A stretch of DNA of 64,000 nucleotides from Corallium rubrum (taxonomy: Eukaryota > Cnidaria > Anthozoa > Scleralcyonacea > Coralliidae), in contig OZ035998.1 in the NCBI GenBank assembly GCA_964035015.1, positions 20,113,327-20,177,326 on the forward strand, read 5' to 3'. The notes under the pieces are model-generated. The model had not been told where the DNA came from and made no database searches. It was given only the letters and a program-made list of their open reading frames with translations. The position numbers and the translations under genes were made by a program. Below, in pieces: positions 22,828 through 33,861 of this stretch (its first letter is position 1; each line of letters starts with the position of its first letter).

Positions 22828-23383
22828 GTACAGTATGTGTGTGTGTGTGTATATAAATTATAGCGTATGGCGACGCCGCTCTTGTTTATGTGTTTATGTT
22901 GACTTGGCTGCTGGGCAATTCCATGGTGACTCATGTTACAGTTTGAACACAAACAACGGTCAATTACGATATAGTTTAATGATTTATTTATTTTAACACT
23001 TCAACTATTGTCTGTAGACACCTAAGGTGTTAAGGTATTGAATCATGGCGAGGATGGAATATTTAATTATACAATGCCACTAATTAGGACAATGGAGTGG
23101 TGTGTGACTCATGTTACGCCAAAGTGACATACCTAAAATTAACTTAACTTCTTCTGAACTTTCTTCGGAAATTATAAGTGGGCGAAAATAGAATCTATCT
23201 TGAATGTAGAGACTGTGACATAGACAAACTATTTGCATAAAAATGAGTTGAATTTTAAATGACAATAGGCAGAACAGTTACATATATAATGTATGTGACT
23301 CATGTTACCTGACTCATGCATGTTACATCTTACGTGTTCTTTATAAACCAGTCAAAAACGTGGCACAGAATCTATGTTAGCAT
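22828..23383. other. No gene seen; GTGACTCATGTTAC motif repeated
   Basis: Intron sequence in which GTGACTCATGTTAC occurs near 22928, 23103 and 23294. Spacing is irregular and no element boundary is evident. Confidence 0.4.
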
Positions 23384-24690
23384 TTAAGGAAGGTTTAAGT
23401 TTAGCAATAAGCAAACTTTCACGTAAAAGAAGTTCAGATTCAAAAGAACAAGAGTTAATAATTTTAAAGTCGTCGAAAGAAATGGGGTGTCCAGGTGTGA
23501 GAGAATGCTAGTTGGAGGAGGATTTTTGCGTTTTCTTCCAGTAATAGCCGAAATGCCTATATGTTCTGAGACTCGCGTGTGAATGTGCCTGATTGTTTCA
23601 CCGACATAGAAGGCTCCGCAGCCTTGACACGTAAATTTGTAAACAACATGCGATCTCAGACGTGTGGGAATACGATCCTTAAAGGGAAAATAGTTAGAGA
23701 ACCTTAGCATAGGTCGAGAGGCAAAACGAATAGTGATGTGAGGAAAGGCAGAAGAGAACAGTTTTCGTAACTGAGTTTGCACTTGTAGAAAATGTGAACC
23801 AGTGAAGGGCAACGTAAAGTAAATAAGGCGCTTGGAAACAGTAGATGGTTTTTCAGAAGGAGAAAATATTTTGTCTAAGAATGAATTGAAACAAATGTCA
23901 ATAAGTTTTGCCAGATCGAAAGGCGTTAGACCGAAAAATTCTTTTGAGCTTTTCAAGCTCAGCTTGAAAAATAGAGTAAGTAGAGCATATACGGAAACAA
24001 CGATTAACAAGAGAGAATACTAATCCTTTCTTGTACGCGAAAGGAATAAAAGAGTTGAAATTTGTGAGAAGGCCAGTAAAAGTGGGTTTGCGGTAGACAG
24101 ACGTAGAAAAGGTACCAGAAGAACTGTTAATAAGAATGACAAGGAAAAGCAGACGATTATTATTTTCCGGTTCATGAGTAAACTTGATATTTTGGTGTTG
24201 AGCATTTAAGTAATTGAGAAATGGTAAGACATGATCAGGAGAGCGAAACAGAACAAAACAATCATCAACATAACGGCGATAGAAAAGTGGCTTAAATTCT
24301 GGAGGGCAATTACGTAACCAACTAGATTCATGAGTAGAAAGGAAGATATTGGCGAACAAGGGACCTAAAGCCGAGCCATGATGGCAACACCGTCAACTTG
24401 TTCGTACATAATACCATTAAACAGAAAATGACAGTTTCTAACCGCAAGATTAAGTAGCCTACGGAAATTATAAATGGAAAAGCTATTAAAATGAGTGCTG
24501 GTGTTGAAAAGTCGTTGAATAATAATGTCAATAGTTTCGTCTAGTGGAATGTTCGTAAAGAGAGACGTTATGTCAAAGCTAGCCATAAATACATGATCAT
24601 GAGTGTTAAAATCTAAAGAGTGTAATTCTTGAACAAAAGAAAATGTATCGTTAATGGAGTATTGGTTACTAGAGATAGGACGGAGAAGGG
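23384..24690 (-). mobile_element. PLE-2 fragment (RT and GIY-YIG)
   Basis: On the - strand: MASFDITSLFTNIPLDETID (first RT Asp) at 24586, YRRYVDDCFVLF at about 24270, then VYKFTCQGCGAFYVGETIRH (GIY-YIG) at about 23640 with RVSEHIG. Frames 24365-24586, 23898-24359 and 23384-24010 are pieces of one polyprotein. It is 5' truncated where it meets a LINE running the other way at about 24690. No hammerhead was found at its 3' side. Confidence 0.8.
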
Positions 24691-26673
24691 AAACAAGGGA
24701 ATCTCAAGTTCTTAATATTTTATATAATTTGGACATCTCTAAAGCATGTGGGTTTGATAATATCAGTAACAAAACTCTTAAACTTTGTGCAAATGGTATT
24801 TTCAAACCTCTCGCATGTCAATCACATGTCTTATAAATTTTTCATTTTATTTCTGGTAAATATCCAATGAATTGGAAAATGGAAAATGTTATTCCTTTAT
24901 TAAAAAAGAAAATCGGCAGCTAAAGCTTAATTATCGTCCGGTTTCTTTATTAGTTAGTTTATCCAAGGTGTGTGAAACACTTGTCTTTATTGACGTTTAC
25001 AAGTTTCTTGAGAATACCGGCTTTTTCTATCGTTTTCAATCTGGCTTTCGTCCTGTTGATTCGACAGTTACGCAATTGGTTTATATTGTTCATAAAATTT
25101 ACCAAGCTTTGGAAAGATAAAGTCTGGCATAAAGGTCTACTTGCCAAACTAAAAAGTATTGGAATTAACGGCTCCTTATTTCAATGGTTTGAAAGCTATT
25201 TATATGATAGATTTCAACGTGTAGCTATAGAAGGTATGAGCTCTGACTGGAAAAAAAATTGAGGCTGGAGTACCGCAGGGGTCTTTTCTTGGACCTCTAC
25301 TGTTTTTGGTTTATATCAATGACTTTCCTGACAATGTTTCGTCTACATGTTTTCTTTTTGCTGACGATTCGTTGTTAATGGATGAAGTCATTTCACCAGT
25401 TATTTCAGCTAATAAACTTAACAGCGATCATAACGCTATTTCAACATGGGCTAACCAGTGGTTAGTTACCATGAACGTCAATAAAACCAAAAGTATGATT
25501 TTCTCTACTAAGTCAGTCAAGCCTTTTCATTCTCCTCTTAAGTTGACTAATGAACCAATTGAAGTCGTTACCCAACATGACCATTTAGGTTTTATTCTCA
25601 CTTATAATTTGTCATGGCGTCCTCATATTTTTAAAATTCACCAAAAAGCTTCCAAAAAACTTAATATGCTTAAACCCATGAAATATAAATTGGAAAGGAA
25701 GACCCTCGAAATATTGTACAAATCTCTTGTTCGTTCGTGCTTGGAGTATGCTGATGTTGTGTGGGATGGGTGTTGGGATACTGACCGTGACTTATTAGAA
25801 TGTTTGCAGTTTGACGCGGCTAGGTTTGTTACTGGAGCTCTGAAGGGTACTTACAGAGAAAGCCTTAATTCTTAATGAGACCGCCTGGATTAGGTTAAAA
25901 GATAGACGCAGCAACCATAAATTATTTATGATGTACAAAATTATAAACGGTTTAGTTCCTACGTACTTGTTAGAATTGTGTCCTGAAAATGTTAGTGCTA
26001 GAACAGATTATAGTTTACGTGCTAATGATAATCTTATCGTTCCTTTCGCTCGAACCGAGCGTTTTAAAAAATCATTTTTTTATTTCCTCAGTTAAACTTT
26101 GGAATAACCTGCCAAATAATATTCGTTCTTCTTCAATTGCCAGTTTTAAAAGTAGTGTTATGTGCAATTTATCACTTTCCCAACGCTTTGTATTACATTG
26201 GTGACCGTTTACCAGCTGTTATCCAAACTCGTTTGAGATTATCTAATAGCACATTGAACGATGATCTGTTCTTAAGGAATTGTGTCTCTTCTTCTTCATG
26301 TGCATACGGGTTTTTTTCCGAATGAGATTGTCTCTCATTTCTTTTTTGATTGCGACCGATATGCTGCTCCTCGTGTCACTTTGCCCACCTCTGCTGCTCA
26401 CTTGCTTGGTGCAGGGTGGTCAAATGCTATCTAAAGAACTCGTCTCAAGTGGTTCCTTAATGGAATTTCGTTTGTTTCCTTTCAAATTAATGTACGTTTG
26501 TTCTTCAATGTCCAAAATTTCATAGTCGATTCAGGTCGTTATTTTTTGTCCGTCTGCTCGTCCTTTATGTTTATCTTTGTTTTGATTTTTGTAAAATTAA
26601 TAAGAAGGCAAAACTCCCTTGAAAAGCCTTTTGGCTTTTGGGGCAATTGCCTATAATTAAATATTGTTTATAA

Positions 26674-26676
<3 letters not shown>
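24690..26676 (+). mobile_element. CR1/Jockey-group LINE, 5' truncated
   Basis: RT only. LDISKACGFDNISNKTLK, NYRPVSLLVSLSKVCE, FYRFQSGFRPVDST, GVPQGSFLGPLLFLVYINDF and FLFADDSLLMDEV are standard blocks in order, with intact ADD. At least three frameshifts and a stop (25118-25120, 25261, 25873) break it. The 3' UTR ends near TAATTAAATATTG before a TA tract. No endonuclease remains. Confidence 0.8.

Positions 26677-26721
<45 letters not shown>
26677..26721. repeat. (TA)n microsatellite
   Basis: Alternating TA at the LINE 3' end, immediately before a host exon. Confidence 0.9.
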
Positions 26722-26722
<1 letters not shown>

Positions 26723-26749
26723 TCTCAACCAGAACATTGTAGTATTCAG

Positions 26750-26881
26750 TATAAGAATAATATACTGACTGATGGTAGCAAGCAAATTAAAGCTCACGTG
26801 TTTAGAAACGATTTGATTCAAAGTCTAATAAAACATTGGACATCTGATGATTTGATCAAAATTTTAACATTTTCATCCTCT
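26750..26881 (+). CDS. KH-gene exon 3
   Basis: Acceptor GTAGTATTCAG (purine-rich, weak), donor GTAAGT, 44 codons, phase 0 at both ends. It encodes YKNNILTDGSKQIKAHVFRN followed by a helical DLIQSLIKHW segment. The acceptor lies only 29 bp from a (TA)n tract left by a LINE, so splicing strength may be compromised. The frame is open further upstream to 26732, so an earlier acceptor is possible. Confidence 0.6.
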
Positions 26882-27350
26882 GTAAGTTGTGAAGATCCAA
26901 ACCAAGAAGAAGCCTTATTATCTGCAATTCAGACATTGCCAACCATCTGCATGTCAGCAAGGATACGAGCAGCAGAGGAGAATATAGTTTTAATCTAGAA
27001 GCAGCAAATATCGGAAAATGTAGCCGAAAATAATTATTAATACTTGCAATGTCAAAACCACGTAGACATTTCGGGGATGATTTACACCCAATTTTGAACA
27101 AATAATAACTAAGTCAAACATCTAAACATATTGGATTATTGACGATAGAAGAAAAATAGAGAGAGAGAGGAAGAAAAGGTGTAGTTGTTAATACTCAGAA
27201 AAACTCTTTGCCTCTGAATGCTATAGCTAGACGTTCTAAACATTGATCCTCCAGAACTCAGAATGATAATTTTTATTTAATTTGTGAATGTAAAACATTT
27301 TCCCACACTTGCATATTAACAATTCTCTTTTTTATTGTTTTTATGTTTAG

Positions 27351-27498
27351 ATAGAATTTAGTGAAGACACAATATCGCGTATTCAAGATGTTCTTTTGAC
27401 ATCTTTACGGCATCTACACCAAGTAAAAGATGAAGAACAGTTGAACATAGATTTATGGTGTCATTTTGGCAAAGTGTTTGTTCATAATGTTTATGAAG
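27351..27498 (+). CDS. KH-gene exon 4
   Basis: Strong acceptor TTTTTATGTTTAG, donor GTAAAC, phase 0 to 1. The product is helical (IEFSEDTISRIQDVLLTSLR) and ends DLWCHFGKVFVHNVYE, a conserved-looking block I cannot assign. Confidence 0.7.
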
Positions 27499-27595
27499 GT
27501 AAACTAAAATTCCTAGACTAGCCAAAAGGTATAATTTCCATTTTCTTAAAGCTGTATGTGATAATTAATGTTTTTGTGATATTTCAACCTGACAG

Positions 27596-27859
27596 GGGAA
27601 GAAAAACGAGGCCTCACAGTCAACGATCTGACTGAACGACTTGGATTAAATAGTATTAATAGCATTGACAAAAATAAATCGAGTTGCGAATTGGACGAGT
27701 CAGTAAATAACGAAGATTGGAAGGCGACGTTTGGACCAGGGGTTGATCCATCACACATAAATGACGATATATTTTCAGAAGGCGGCGACACCGACGATAA
27801 ACCTTTACACCACATCCATACACAATGGCGTTATGATTACGCCTTTTTAACACTATCAG
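27596..27859 (+). CDS. KH-gene exon 5
   Basis: Acceptor CAACCTGACAG, donor GTACAG, 88 codons' worth, phase 1 at both ends. It encodes KRGLTVNDLTERLGLNS, an acidic stretch, and HIHTQWRYDYAFLTLSG. No domain recognised. Acidic and hydroxyl-rich, probably partly flexible. Confidence 0.7.
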
Positions 27860-28038
27860 GTACAGTATGATAATTCAATTTTCTTTTTGTGAATATACAT
27901 TTAGTACGAAAGTGTGTGGAGGTCTGATCAAAATCATTACCTTTTGTGGATATAAACAAAGTATATCAAATTTTAGGGCTGGATCAAAGGGAGATCAGTA
28001 TATTTAACAGTTATTCACCGAAGTGGAGGTGAATAGTA

Positions 28039-28189
28039 ACTACTTAATAACCGAGAGTGAGGTCTTTACGGTAAAATATTAAACCGAGGTCTTGCTGTAT
28101 TGACCGAGCGATAGCGAGGTTAATACGCTCAAGACCGAGGTTTAATATTTTACCGTAAAGACCGAACGGTCGGGGTTATTAAGTAGTTT
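28039..28189. repeat. Palindrome
   Basis: AACTACTTAATAACC with GGTCTTTACGGTAAAATATTAAACC is mirrored on the right. The centre is a smaller hairpin (GACCGAGCGATAGCGAGGTT). It lies in the intron after exon 5. Confidence 0.75.
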
Positions 28190-28896
28190 ATTGTATGGCA
28201 CTTTTTATTTCAAAATCAATCTTGTATTTCTTGTTCTTCGCTTCCTTTAACTTCCTCAAAACACCGAACTAGCGTTATTTTCTTCTGTTTCTTTCTCGTC
28301 TGGATACTAGAATTTACTTTTATAATGTTCATCGTCGTCTATTTCATCTATTTTCGCCGTTTTTCGGCAATAAACGTTTCTTATTAGGATTTTTTGTTTG
28401 TTTCCAATCGTAGGGCATTAACAATTGTCATAATGCCCGTGGGCATTACGGAGAAACCTCGCCACGTCAGCAACCAATCACAGCGCGTGATTTTACCGGA
28501 AGTAATCCATGCCATATAATAATGCTGGATATTCACCGAGCCGCTTTCCACACTATTCACCGCCACTGAGGTGAATACTTGTTTTAGCATATACCTCATA
28601 AATGAAATAACAAGTTTAATACTCTTGTATTTTTCGGTATCTTATACAAGACACGGCCGCTAGCAACTTGGACACTAACGGCACTTGGCGTACTCGATAT
28701 TTGTCGACAAAACAGTTTTTACAACTTTTGAATATATTAATGGCTAGAAAATTGTAAAGAAACATACCTGTGGACACTCTTCTACTTAATTTTGTTGACT
28801 TTTCTCGTTATTCTACAGCAACAGCCTTGTTTATCAACAAAATCTCCTGCTTCGGTAAACAAAGTAAAACTGTCCGCCATTTTGTTTTTCCCGCAG
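28190..28896. other. No gene seen
   Basis: Intron DNA. An inverted echo of the preceding palindrome (TATTCACCGCC...GAGGTGAATA) lies at about 28547-28580; otherwise nothing was recognised. Confidence 0.4.
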
Positions 28897-28966
28897 GTGA
28901 ACAGTGCAGGATACCTGAGCTAGAGGAACCTATCAGGTTGCTTGAAAAGCACGATTCACCTACGAG
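28897..28966 (+). CDS. KH-gene exon 6
   Basis: Acceptor TTTTTCCCGCAG, donor GTATAT, 70 bp, phase 1 to 2. It encodes GEQCRIPELEEPIRLLEKHD. Confidence 0.65.
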
Positions 28967-29085
28967 GTATATGCTAACAAGTTATATTTGAGAGTAAATC
29001 GATTTATGCGTACATTTACTGAACCTCTGTGTAGCTATAGCGTATATTTACGAGAGTGACGCATATAACTTAATGTTATAAAAGT

Positions 29086-29210
29086 AGCGTGCTGCGCAGG
29101 CAGTGTAGAAACAACAATCGAAATATAGGGCCTTCGCTCGAAACGTTAGACTCCTACGTTCTCTGTTTCGGCAGTATATCTAACCTTACTATATTTCGAT
29201 TGTAACTTCA
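29086..29210. repeat. PLE terminal remnant with part of a hammerhead
   Basis: AGGGCCTTCGCTCGAAACGTTAGAC is shared with 59050-59077. It is flanked by CAATCGAAATATAG and its inverse, and by TGCTGCGCAGGCAGTGT. The CTGACGA core is missing, so it cannot cleave. Confidence 0.6.
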
Positions 29211-29324
29211 TGTTAGATATACATCTTGTGGTTTGCTCAATAGACAAGGCGGTAAACAGTAAATATAGAATTAGCCTAAATTGCTGATTCCTAAATTCTT
29301 TGTATAAATATATATTATAGGGAG

Positions 29325-29533
29325 ATACATTCGTCTCAAATTATGGGAAGGCTTACGTGTGGTGGACAAGAAGCCAGTTCCACCTCAAGTTAAGAATCTT
29401 TTAAAGCCAGTATTTCTTGAAGGTGAAGAAGACAATTTGGTGGCTTGGCTTTGTTATCCGTCTACAACAATGGTCAAAGGAGAAATAATGACACCAGCAT
29501 CAAAGTATGATTGTCGACTAAAACTCAGAACAG
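29325..29533 (+). CDS. KH-gene exon 7
   Basis: Acceptor ATTATAGGGAG (the earlier TATAG at 29320 would break the frame), donor GTAATG, phase 2 to 1. It encodes YIRLKLWEGLRVVDKKPVPP, then an acidic EGEEDN turn and WLCYPSTTMVKGE. It joins in frame either to 45038 or, in length, to the damaged exon at 29619. Confidence 0.7.
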
Positions 29534-29618
29534 GTAATGAGCGGAAACAGTATATATATATTAAGTATAAATTTACAAGTTTATAATGCAAATCCTCGAA
29601 TTTCATTGGCTATTGCAG

Positions 29619-29876
29619 GAGTTTATAATTGGTAATATAAACCTCTGGGATAAACCAATGAAAGTCATTCTTTTAAAAAATTTTACCAATGACAAAATGC
29701 GTAGTATAGCACGAACAATGATCATTAGAGCCAGCGGTTGTTCTGTTAAGCAACAATGGCGCCGAAATTATAACGGAGTGGGCAAATGAAAGAAGAAATT
29801 GAACATTTAGGCGAAGCAATACGTTCTACAGAAAACAAAAACGGCTACAAAATGGTTAGAATGGAAGTTATTAATG
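29619..29876 (+). pseudogene. Frame-broken cassette exon of the KH gene
   Basis: Good acceptor CTATTGCAG and donor GTAAGA flank 258 bp. Protein-like sequence is visible in three successive frames (NLWDKPMKVILLKNFTNDK; GAEIITEWANE; KEEIEHLGEAIRSTENKNG). In the phase set by exon 7 a TAA occurs within six codons. Three one-base shifts would be needed to read through. Because 258 is divisible by three, skipping restores an open message. Alternatives are sequencing indels or a decaying exon. Confidence 0.55.
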
Positions 29877-30251
29877 GTAAGATCGTTAAATTGTTTATCT
29901 GTGTTCGTTTAAAACGAAATAACTGCAAACAAAACACATTTCAAAATCACGCTTGCTGTTGACAAGATTTCGTGATGTAAACTATATGCTAAATTGAATG
30001 TTTCTTTCAACTTTTTGTCACTTTTGCAAATCAAATGAGTGGATATATATTGTTTCAATATTGTACATGAAAATCCATGCTAAATTATGCAAGAAAACTT
30101 TGCTTTTCCATCAGTTACTGTATGGGACAAGGAGATGTCCCAAATGACTGTTGAACGTTTGTAGTTGGCAGTTAAAAAAGTATTAAACCAGCCTCGAAGA
30201 ATATGTTATGGTCGAGAATTTATTTAACTTTTGTTGGTAAATTTATACTAA
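29877..30251. other. No gene seen
   Basis: AT-rich intron sequence; nothing recognised. Confidence 0.4.
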
Positions 30252-30365
30252 AACAATTAGACAACTCGCCCTCGTTTTCTATGAGCGATAGTCAACTCGG
30301 CTTCGCCTCGTTGACTATTCACTCTAGGGCTCGTTAGAAAACTAGGGCTCGTTGTCTAATTGTTA
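30252..30365. repeat. Palindrome with GGCTTCGCC tip
   Basis: AACAATTAGACAACTCG...AGAAAAC is mirrored by GTTTTCT...CGTTGTCTAATTGTT; the central hairpin is TCAACTCGGCTTCGCCTCGTTGA-like. Same class as 446-680 and 46850-46948. Confidence 0.75.
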
Positions 30366-30379
30366 AATATAATATATAT

Positions 30380-31308
30380 CAACCTCGTCCCCAGGGCCAT
30401 TTGTGGGGGCTGGGCCAAGATGGCGGCAAAGAACAAATGGCCCTGGCACAGGCTGAGCTATCACCACATTTGATTGGTCGAGATAACATTGGATGTTTTA
30501 GGTATTCTGATTGGTGGAAACGAGGCGGGCGGCAGGCTAACTCGCGGGCATTTTTTTTTTTTTGGCTCAAATAATATTCAGAATTGCCGGCTGTTAAAAA
30601 CCAACTTCGAAATGAATGAAAATGTGAGGAAAGCTGGCGAAGCACCCGTGAAAACGTCGGAAGAATATGTAATGATGGGTCGTATCGTCTCTGTGCCCTG
30701 GCTGCCATACAACGAAGTCCATGGGACGGCAATTCAGTGTGTTTTCTAAATCGGGCGAACGAAAGACTTGGTGAACAAAGTCAAAAAGTATTTTGGCTGC
30801 GAAAGGAAAGTACACCACAGGGCAGAATTTACATGTTTGGCCATTAAGAAGCAGGGTTTTTTCAAACAAGAGTTCTCGACGAAACGAAGCCTAAATGTTT
30901 TTCAAAACGCTGAATTGAATCCACCGAAAACTTACGAAAACAAGGCGGCCCGGCCAGACAACGGCAATCCAGTTTCTTGCGAATTTGGTACAACGGTGAA
31001 GCAAATGATAAATATAAGGATTTACAGATATTTATTAAAAGTGTATCTATTTTAATAATTCGACAATGTATTTGGAAATGAATGTTTTGATTGTTTTCAG
31101 TTTGGGTCAGTCAAGCTGAACTATAAAATATTGAGAAAAAAATTGAGCCTGACTAGGCGCGATAAACTTCGTGAAGCCTGGGCCGAGTCAAAAATGAGTC
31201 AAAATATGACTCATTTTTTGCAGCCTGTGCCAGGGCCATTTGTTCCCGCCATTTTGTTTTTGGCCGCCATCTTGGCCCAGCCCACAAATGGTCCTGGGGA
31301 CGAGGTTG
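30380..31308. mobile_element. TIR DNA transposon, 0.9 kb
   Basis: Inverted ends of roughly 85 bp start CAACCTCGTCCCCAGG and end CCTGGGGACGAGGTTG. AATATATAT flanks both sides (9 bp), though the TA-rich setting makes that weak. Two short frames (30612-30749, 30768-31055; the latter lysine-rich, VNKVKKYFGCERK) could be transposase remnants. The superfamily is not clear; a 9-bp duplication would suit Mutator-like elements. Confidence 0.65.
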
Positions 31309-31317
31309 AATATATAT

Positions 31318-31420
31318 ATATGTTCTAAGGATTTTTGGTGAAGGAGAATTCGGGTGTAGAATATATACATTTTTAGACCACTATGTTATCGAGTGAAATG
31401 CCCAATATTACTTTTAATAT

Positions 31421-31425
<5 letters not shown>
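31318..31425. repeat. Partial copy of the 277-bp repeat body
   Basis: ATGTTCTAAGGATTT and GAATATATACATTTT are shared with 3231-3935. After this the order is rearranged, with an inverted ATCGAGTGAAATGCCCAATAT. The tRNA-like head is absent. Confidence 0.65.

Positions 31426-31497
<72 letters not shown>
31426..31497. repeat. (TA)n microsatellite
   Basis: Alternating TA at the left edge of BEL-2. Confidence 0.95.
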
Positions 31498-31500
<3 letters not shown>

Positions 31501-32095
31501 AAGCTTCACGACCAACAGGGCTTACGTACGAGAAACACGCAACCAATTACAAATTTTTCAATCCACTTTTAATATTCGTCCAAACAAACGAACAAATGGT
31601 ATATAAAGCGGTTCTAAAACGAGTACAAATAATAACGTACATTACTACAAAATCCAGTCCGACAAGCCAGATAAATACATAAAGCGTCAAATGTCAATAT
31701 TACAATAAAATACCTCGTGTAGTAGGCCAACCATGACAAATTATAAACCGTTACAAAGAAACAAAAGTACACTAAACACCTTTAAAACAGTCTCGAGCAC
31801 ATGGAAAATCAACCAGCCATGACTCGACCCAGGCTACCACCGGTTTTACCGCATAAATTTGCATACATTAATATCTCGATCCTACATATCAGCCCCGAAC
31901 GACCAACTAGATAACCTAAGCGTCGTTCAATAAACAACAAAGGATCGAGGCCTCCTAATACAGTTCCTTGTATTACACTGGCGCAATAAATTTCAGTTCC
32001 AACAGACATGTTCCGTAAACGTGTCACGACGGTTGACGCTATATTCTAAATTAAATCACCATCCAAACGGTTGTCAGGACAAATGACACCACCAA
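31498..32095 (-). repeat. BEL-2 3' LTR
   Basis: The left edge TGTAAGCTTCACGACCAACA is shared with 38769. The right limit is inferred from the end of the pol frame and a purine-rich stretch near 32095-32110; it cannot be aligned because the other LTR is truncated. Confidence 0.65.
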
Positions 32096-32162
32096 TTTTG
32101 CTTGAACGAACAGGTGCAGGTTAACATTAACTAAACATGAACGGACTGATCCAAGGAATCAA

Positions 32163-32609
32163 TCACTCAGATTCCGACTTCTCTAGGAGACACAGCTTTC
32201 TTACATCGCGTCGAAAATGTTTCTGGCTAGCTGTACGTATGATCACTTGCCTAACATTTCCCTTGTTGTCTGGAAAGGTTACCTCTACTACGGGAAGCGG
32301 CCACTGACCCCGCGGCGAATCCTTTTTCATGATCAGTACTAAGTCTCCTTTGGTCAGGTTTCGTTTTGGAAACAGCCACCTTTGCTTCTCTTGAAGGCTG
32401 GGAAGGTACTCCACCCATCTCATCCAAAACGCATCGGCTAACGTTTGCGCTTGTCTCCATCTTTCTTTTGGTTTCGGATGATCGAGTGACGAGACATCAC
32501 TAGCGGAACTGCTTAGATTTCGGTGGTGGAGAAGTAAGGTATTTGGTGTAAGAGCTGCAAGATCACGAGCGTCATCACACTGCCTGGTAAGAGGACGGTC
32601 ATTGATCAT
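32163..32609 (-). pseudogene. BEL-2 DUF5641-like pol tail
   Basis: Reads INDRPLT, AFWMRWVEYLPSLQEKQRW and LTKGDLVLIMKKD, matching the tail that follows BEL/Pao integrases. It ends at a natural stop near 32163. It is separated from the integrase frame by a frameshift near 32610. Confidence 0.8.
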
Positions 32610-32614
32610 CTTCT

Positions 32615-33286
32615 CTACTTACAAATTACTGTAACGAGGGTTTCGTTGTCAACAAGCCGGTCACCAATCAAATCACGCATGTTCTTTCTAATGGATCTGA
32701 TCATACGTTGCCATACACCACCTGTGTGACTCGCACAGGGCGGAGAAAAATGCCACTGAATGCTTCTTTCTCTCAGGCGATCCACGATCCTTGTTTGGTT
32801 CCAATTCTGTAACATTCGCTTTACTTCAACTTCGGCCCCAGGAAAGTTTGTGCCATTGTCACTAAATAGTCCCTTGGGTGCGCCGCGTCTGCTGACAAAT
32901 CTACATACCGCTTGGATGAAGGAATCTGTTGACAGGTCATGAGATATCTCAATGTGTATAGCTCTAATGGCCAAACAGGTGAAGACACAGCCATAGCGCT
33001 TCTCGGTACCTCGTTTGTACTTCACTTTCAGGGGCCCAAAGTAATCGACTCCCACAGATGAAAACGGTGGTTCTCCGGGAGTTACTTGGGCGGCTGGTAG
33101 TGAACCCATAATCTGCTTTCCCGGATGTTGGTTTCGACGGCGACATGGTACACATTCACGCACGATACGCTTAACCGTACTTGGTCCTTTGACGATCCAG
33201 TATCGTTGACGTATGGCAGCTAGAGTTTGATTCGCTCCATGGTAGTGACGTACGATGAGTGTCGTGACATGATGCTTGGCGGGCAA
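32615..33286 (-). pseudogene. BEL-2 integrase, catalytic Glu replaced
   Basis: Zinc-binding HH..C..C segment IVRHYHGANQTL and ECVPCRRRNQ. Core motifs are VGVDYFGPL (first Asp) and FSDNGTNF (second Asp). The position expected to be Glu reads GGVWQRMIRSIRK, so Gln replaces it. BEL-1 has GGWWERV at the same place. Loss of the third carboxylate should abolish strand transfer. Confidence 0.8.
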
Positions 33287-33300
33287 AATAGCGGGGTTTT

Positions 33301-33861
33301 TTATTCTTCCTCCAACGGTGATTTCTCTAAACGACCACCAACTCTTATAATGTCCTTGTAAACAATAGGACTCAATTTGGCAAGTTGATTGCTTGGGGTT
33401 GGTTTATCGAGCGATGCATCTTGCTGGGCGATTTTAACTATTTCATCTGAGGCCAGCATTATTTCTTGGACTTGTAAAGGACCATATTGCATCCTTTCTT
33501 TTGAAACTCTCCCACAACGAAACAATATGTACTGCTTGAATCTTAAGAACCAAGCAACTGACCTCTGAAGTCGGTACCAACAGGAGGGTCGGTGAATAAG
33601 ACGGCTCAGGGATTCAGTAACTTTGGCTTTAGGAACAGAAACAGCACAGACACGTGCCTTGTCTCCTTTCGTTTCCACGTCTGTAGATTCTACATCAGGT
33701 AAATCAACGGGTTGTTCTGGCCGAGCACTGGTATCTTGCCACAGGAAATCTGGTCCCTTGAACCAAAATGCTAAGTATTTGCGACTCGATCTGTCCATTC
33801 CACACGAATACCTCTGGAGGCGATATCGGCTGGATTTAGGTGGGTTGGCACATGCCGCCAT
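33301..33861 (-). pseudogene. BEL-2 RNase H to integrase linker
   Basis: Contains WFKGPDFLWQD and the linker before the integrase zinc-binding part. It is in a different frame from the RT ORF, which overlaps it at 33771-33861. Confidence 0.7.

Noticed and set aside
29086..29210. An active hammerhead
   Set aside because: The CTGACGA half of the core is missing; only stem II and GAAACGTT remain.
30474..31055. A host gene with frames at 30474 and 30768
   Set aside because: Both frames lie within the inverted ends of a TIR element and have no splice support.
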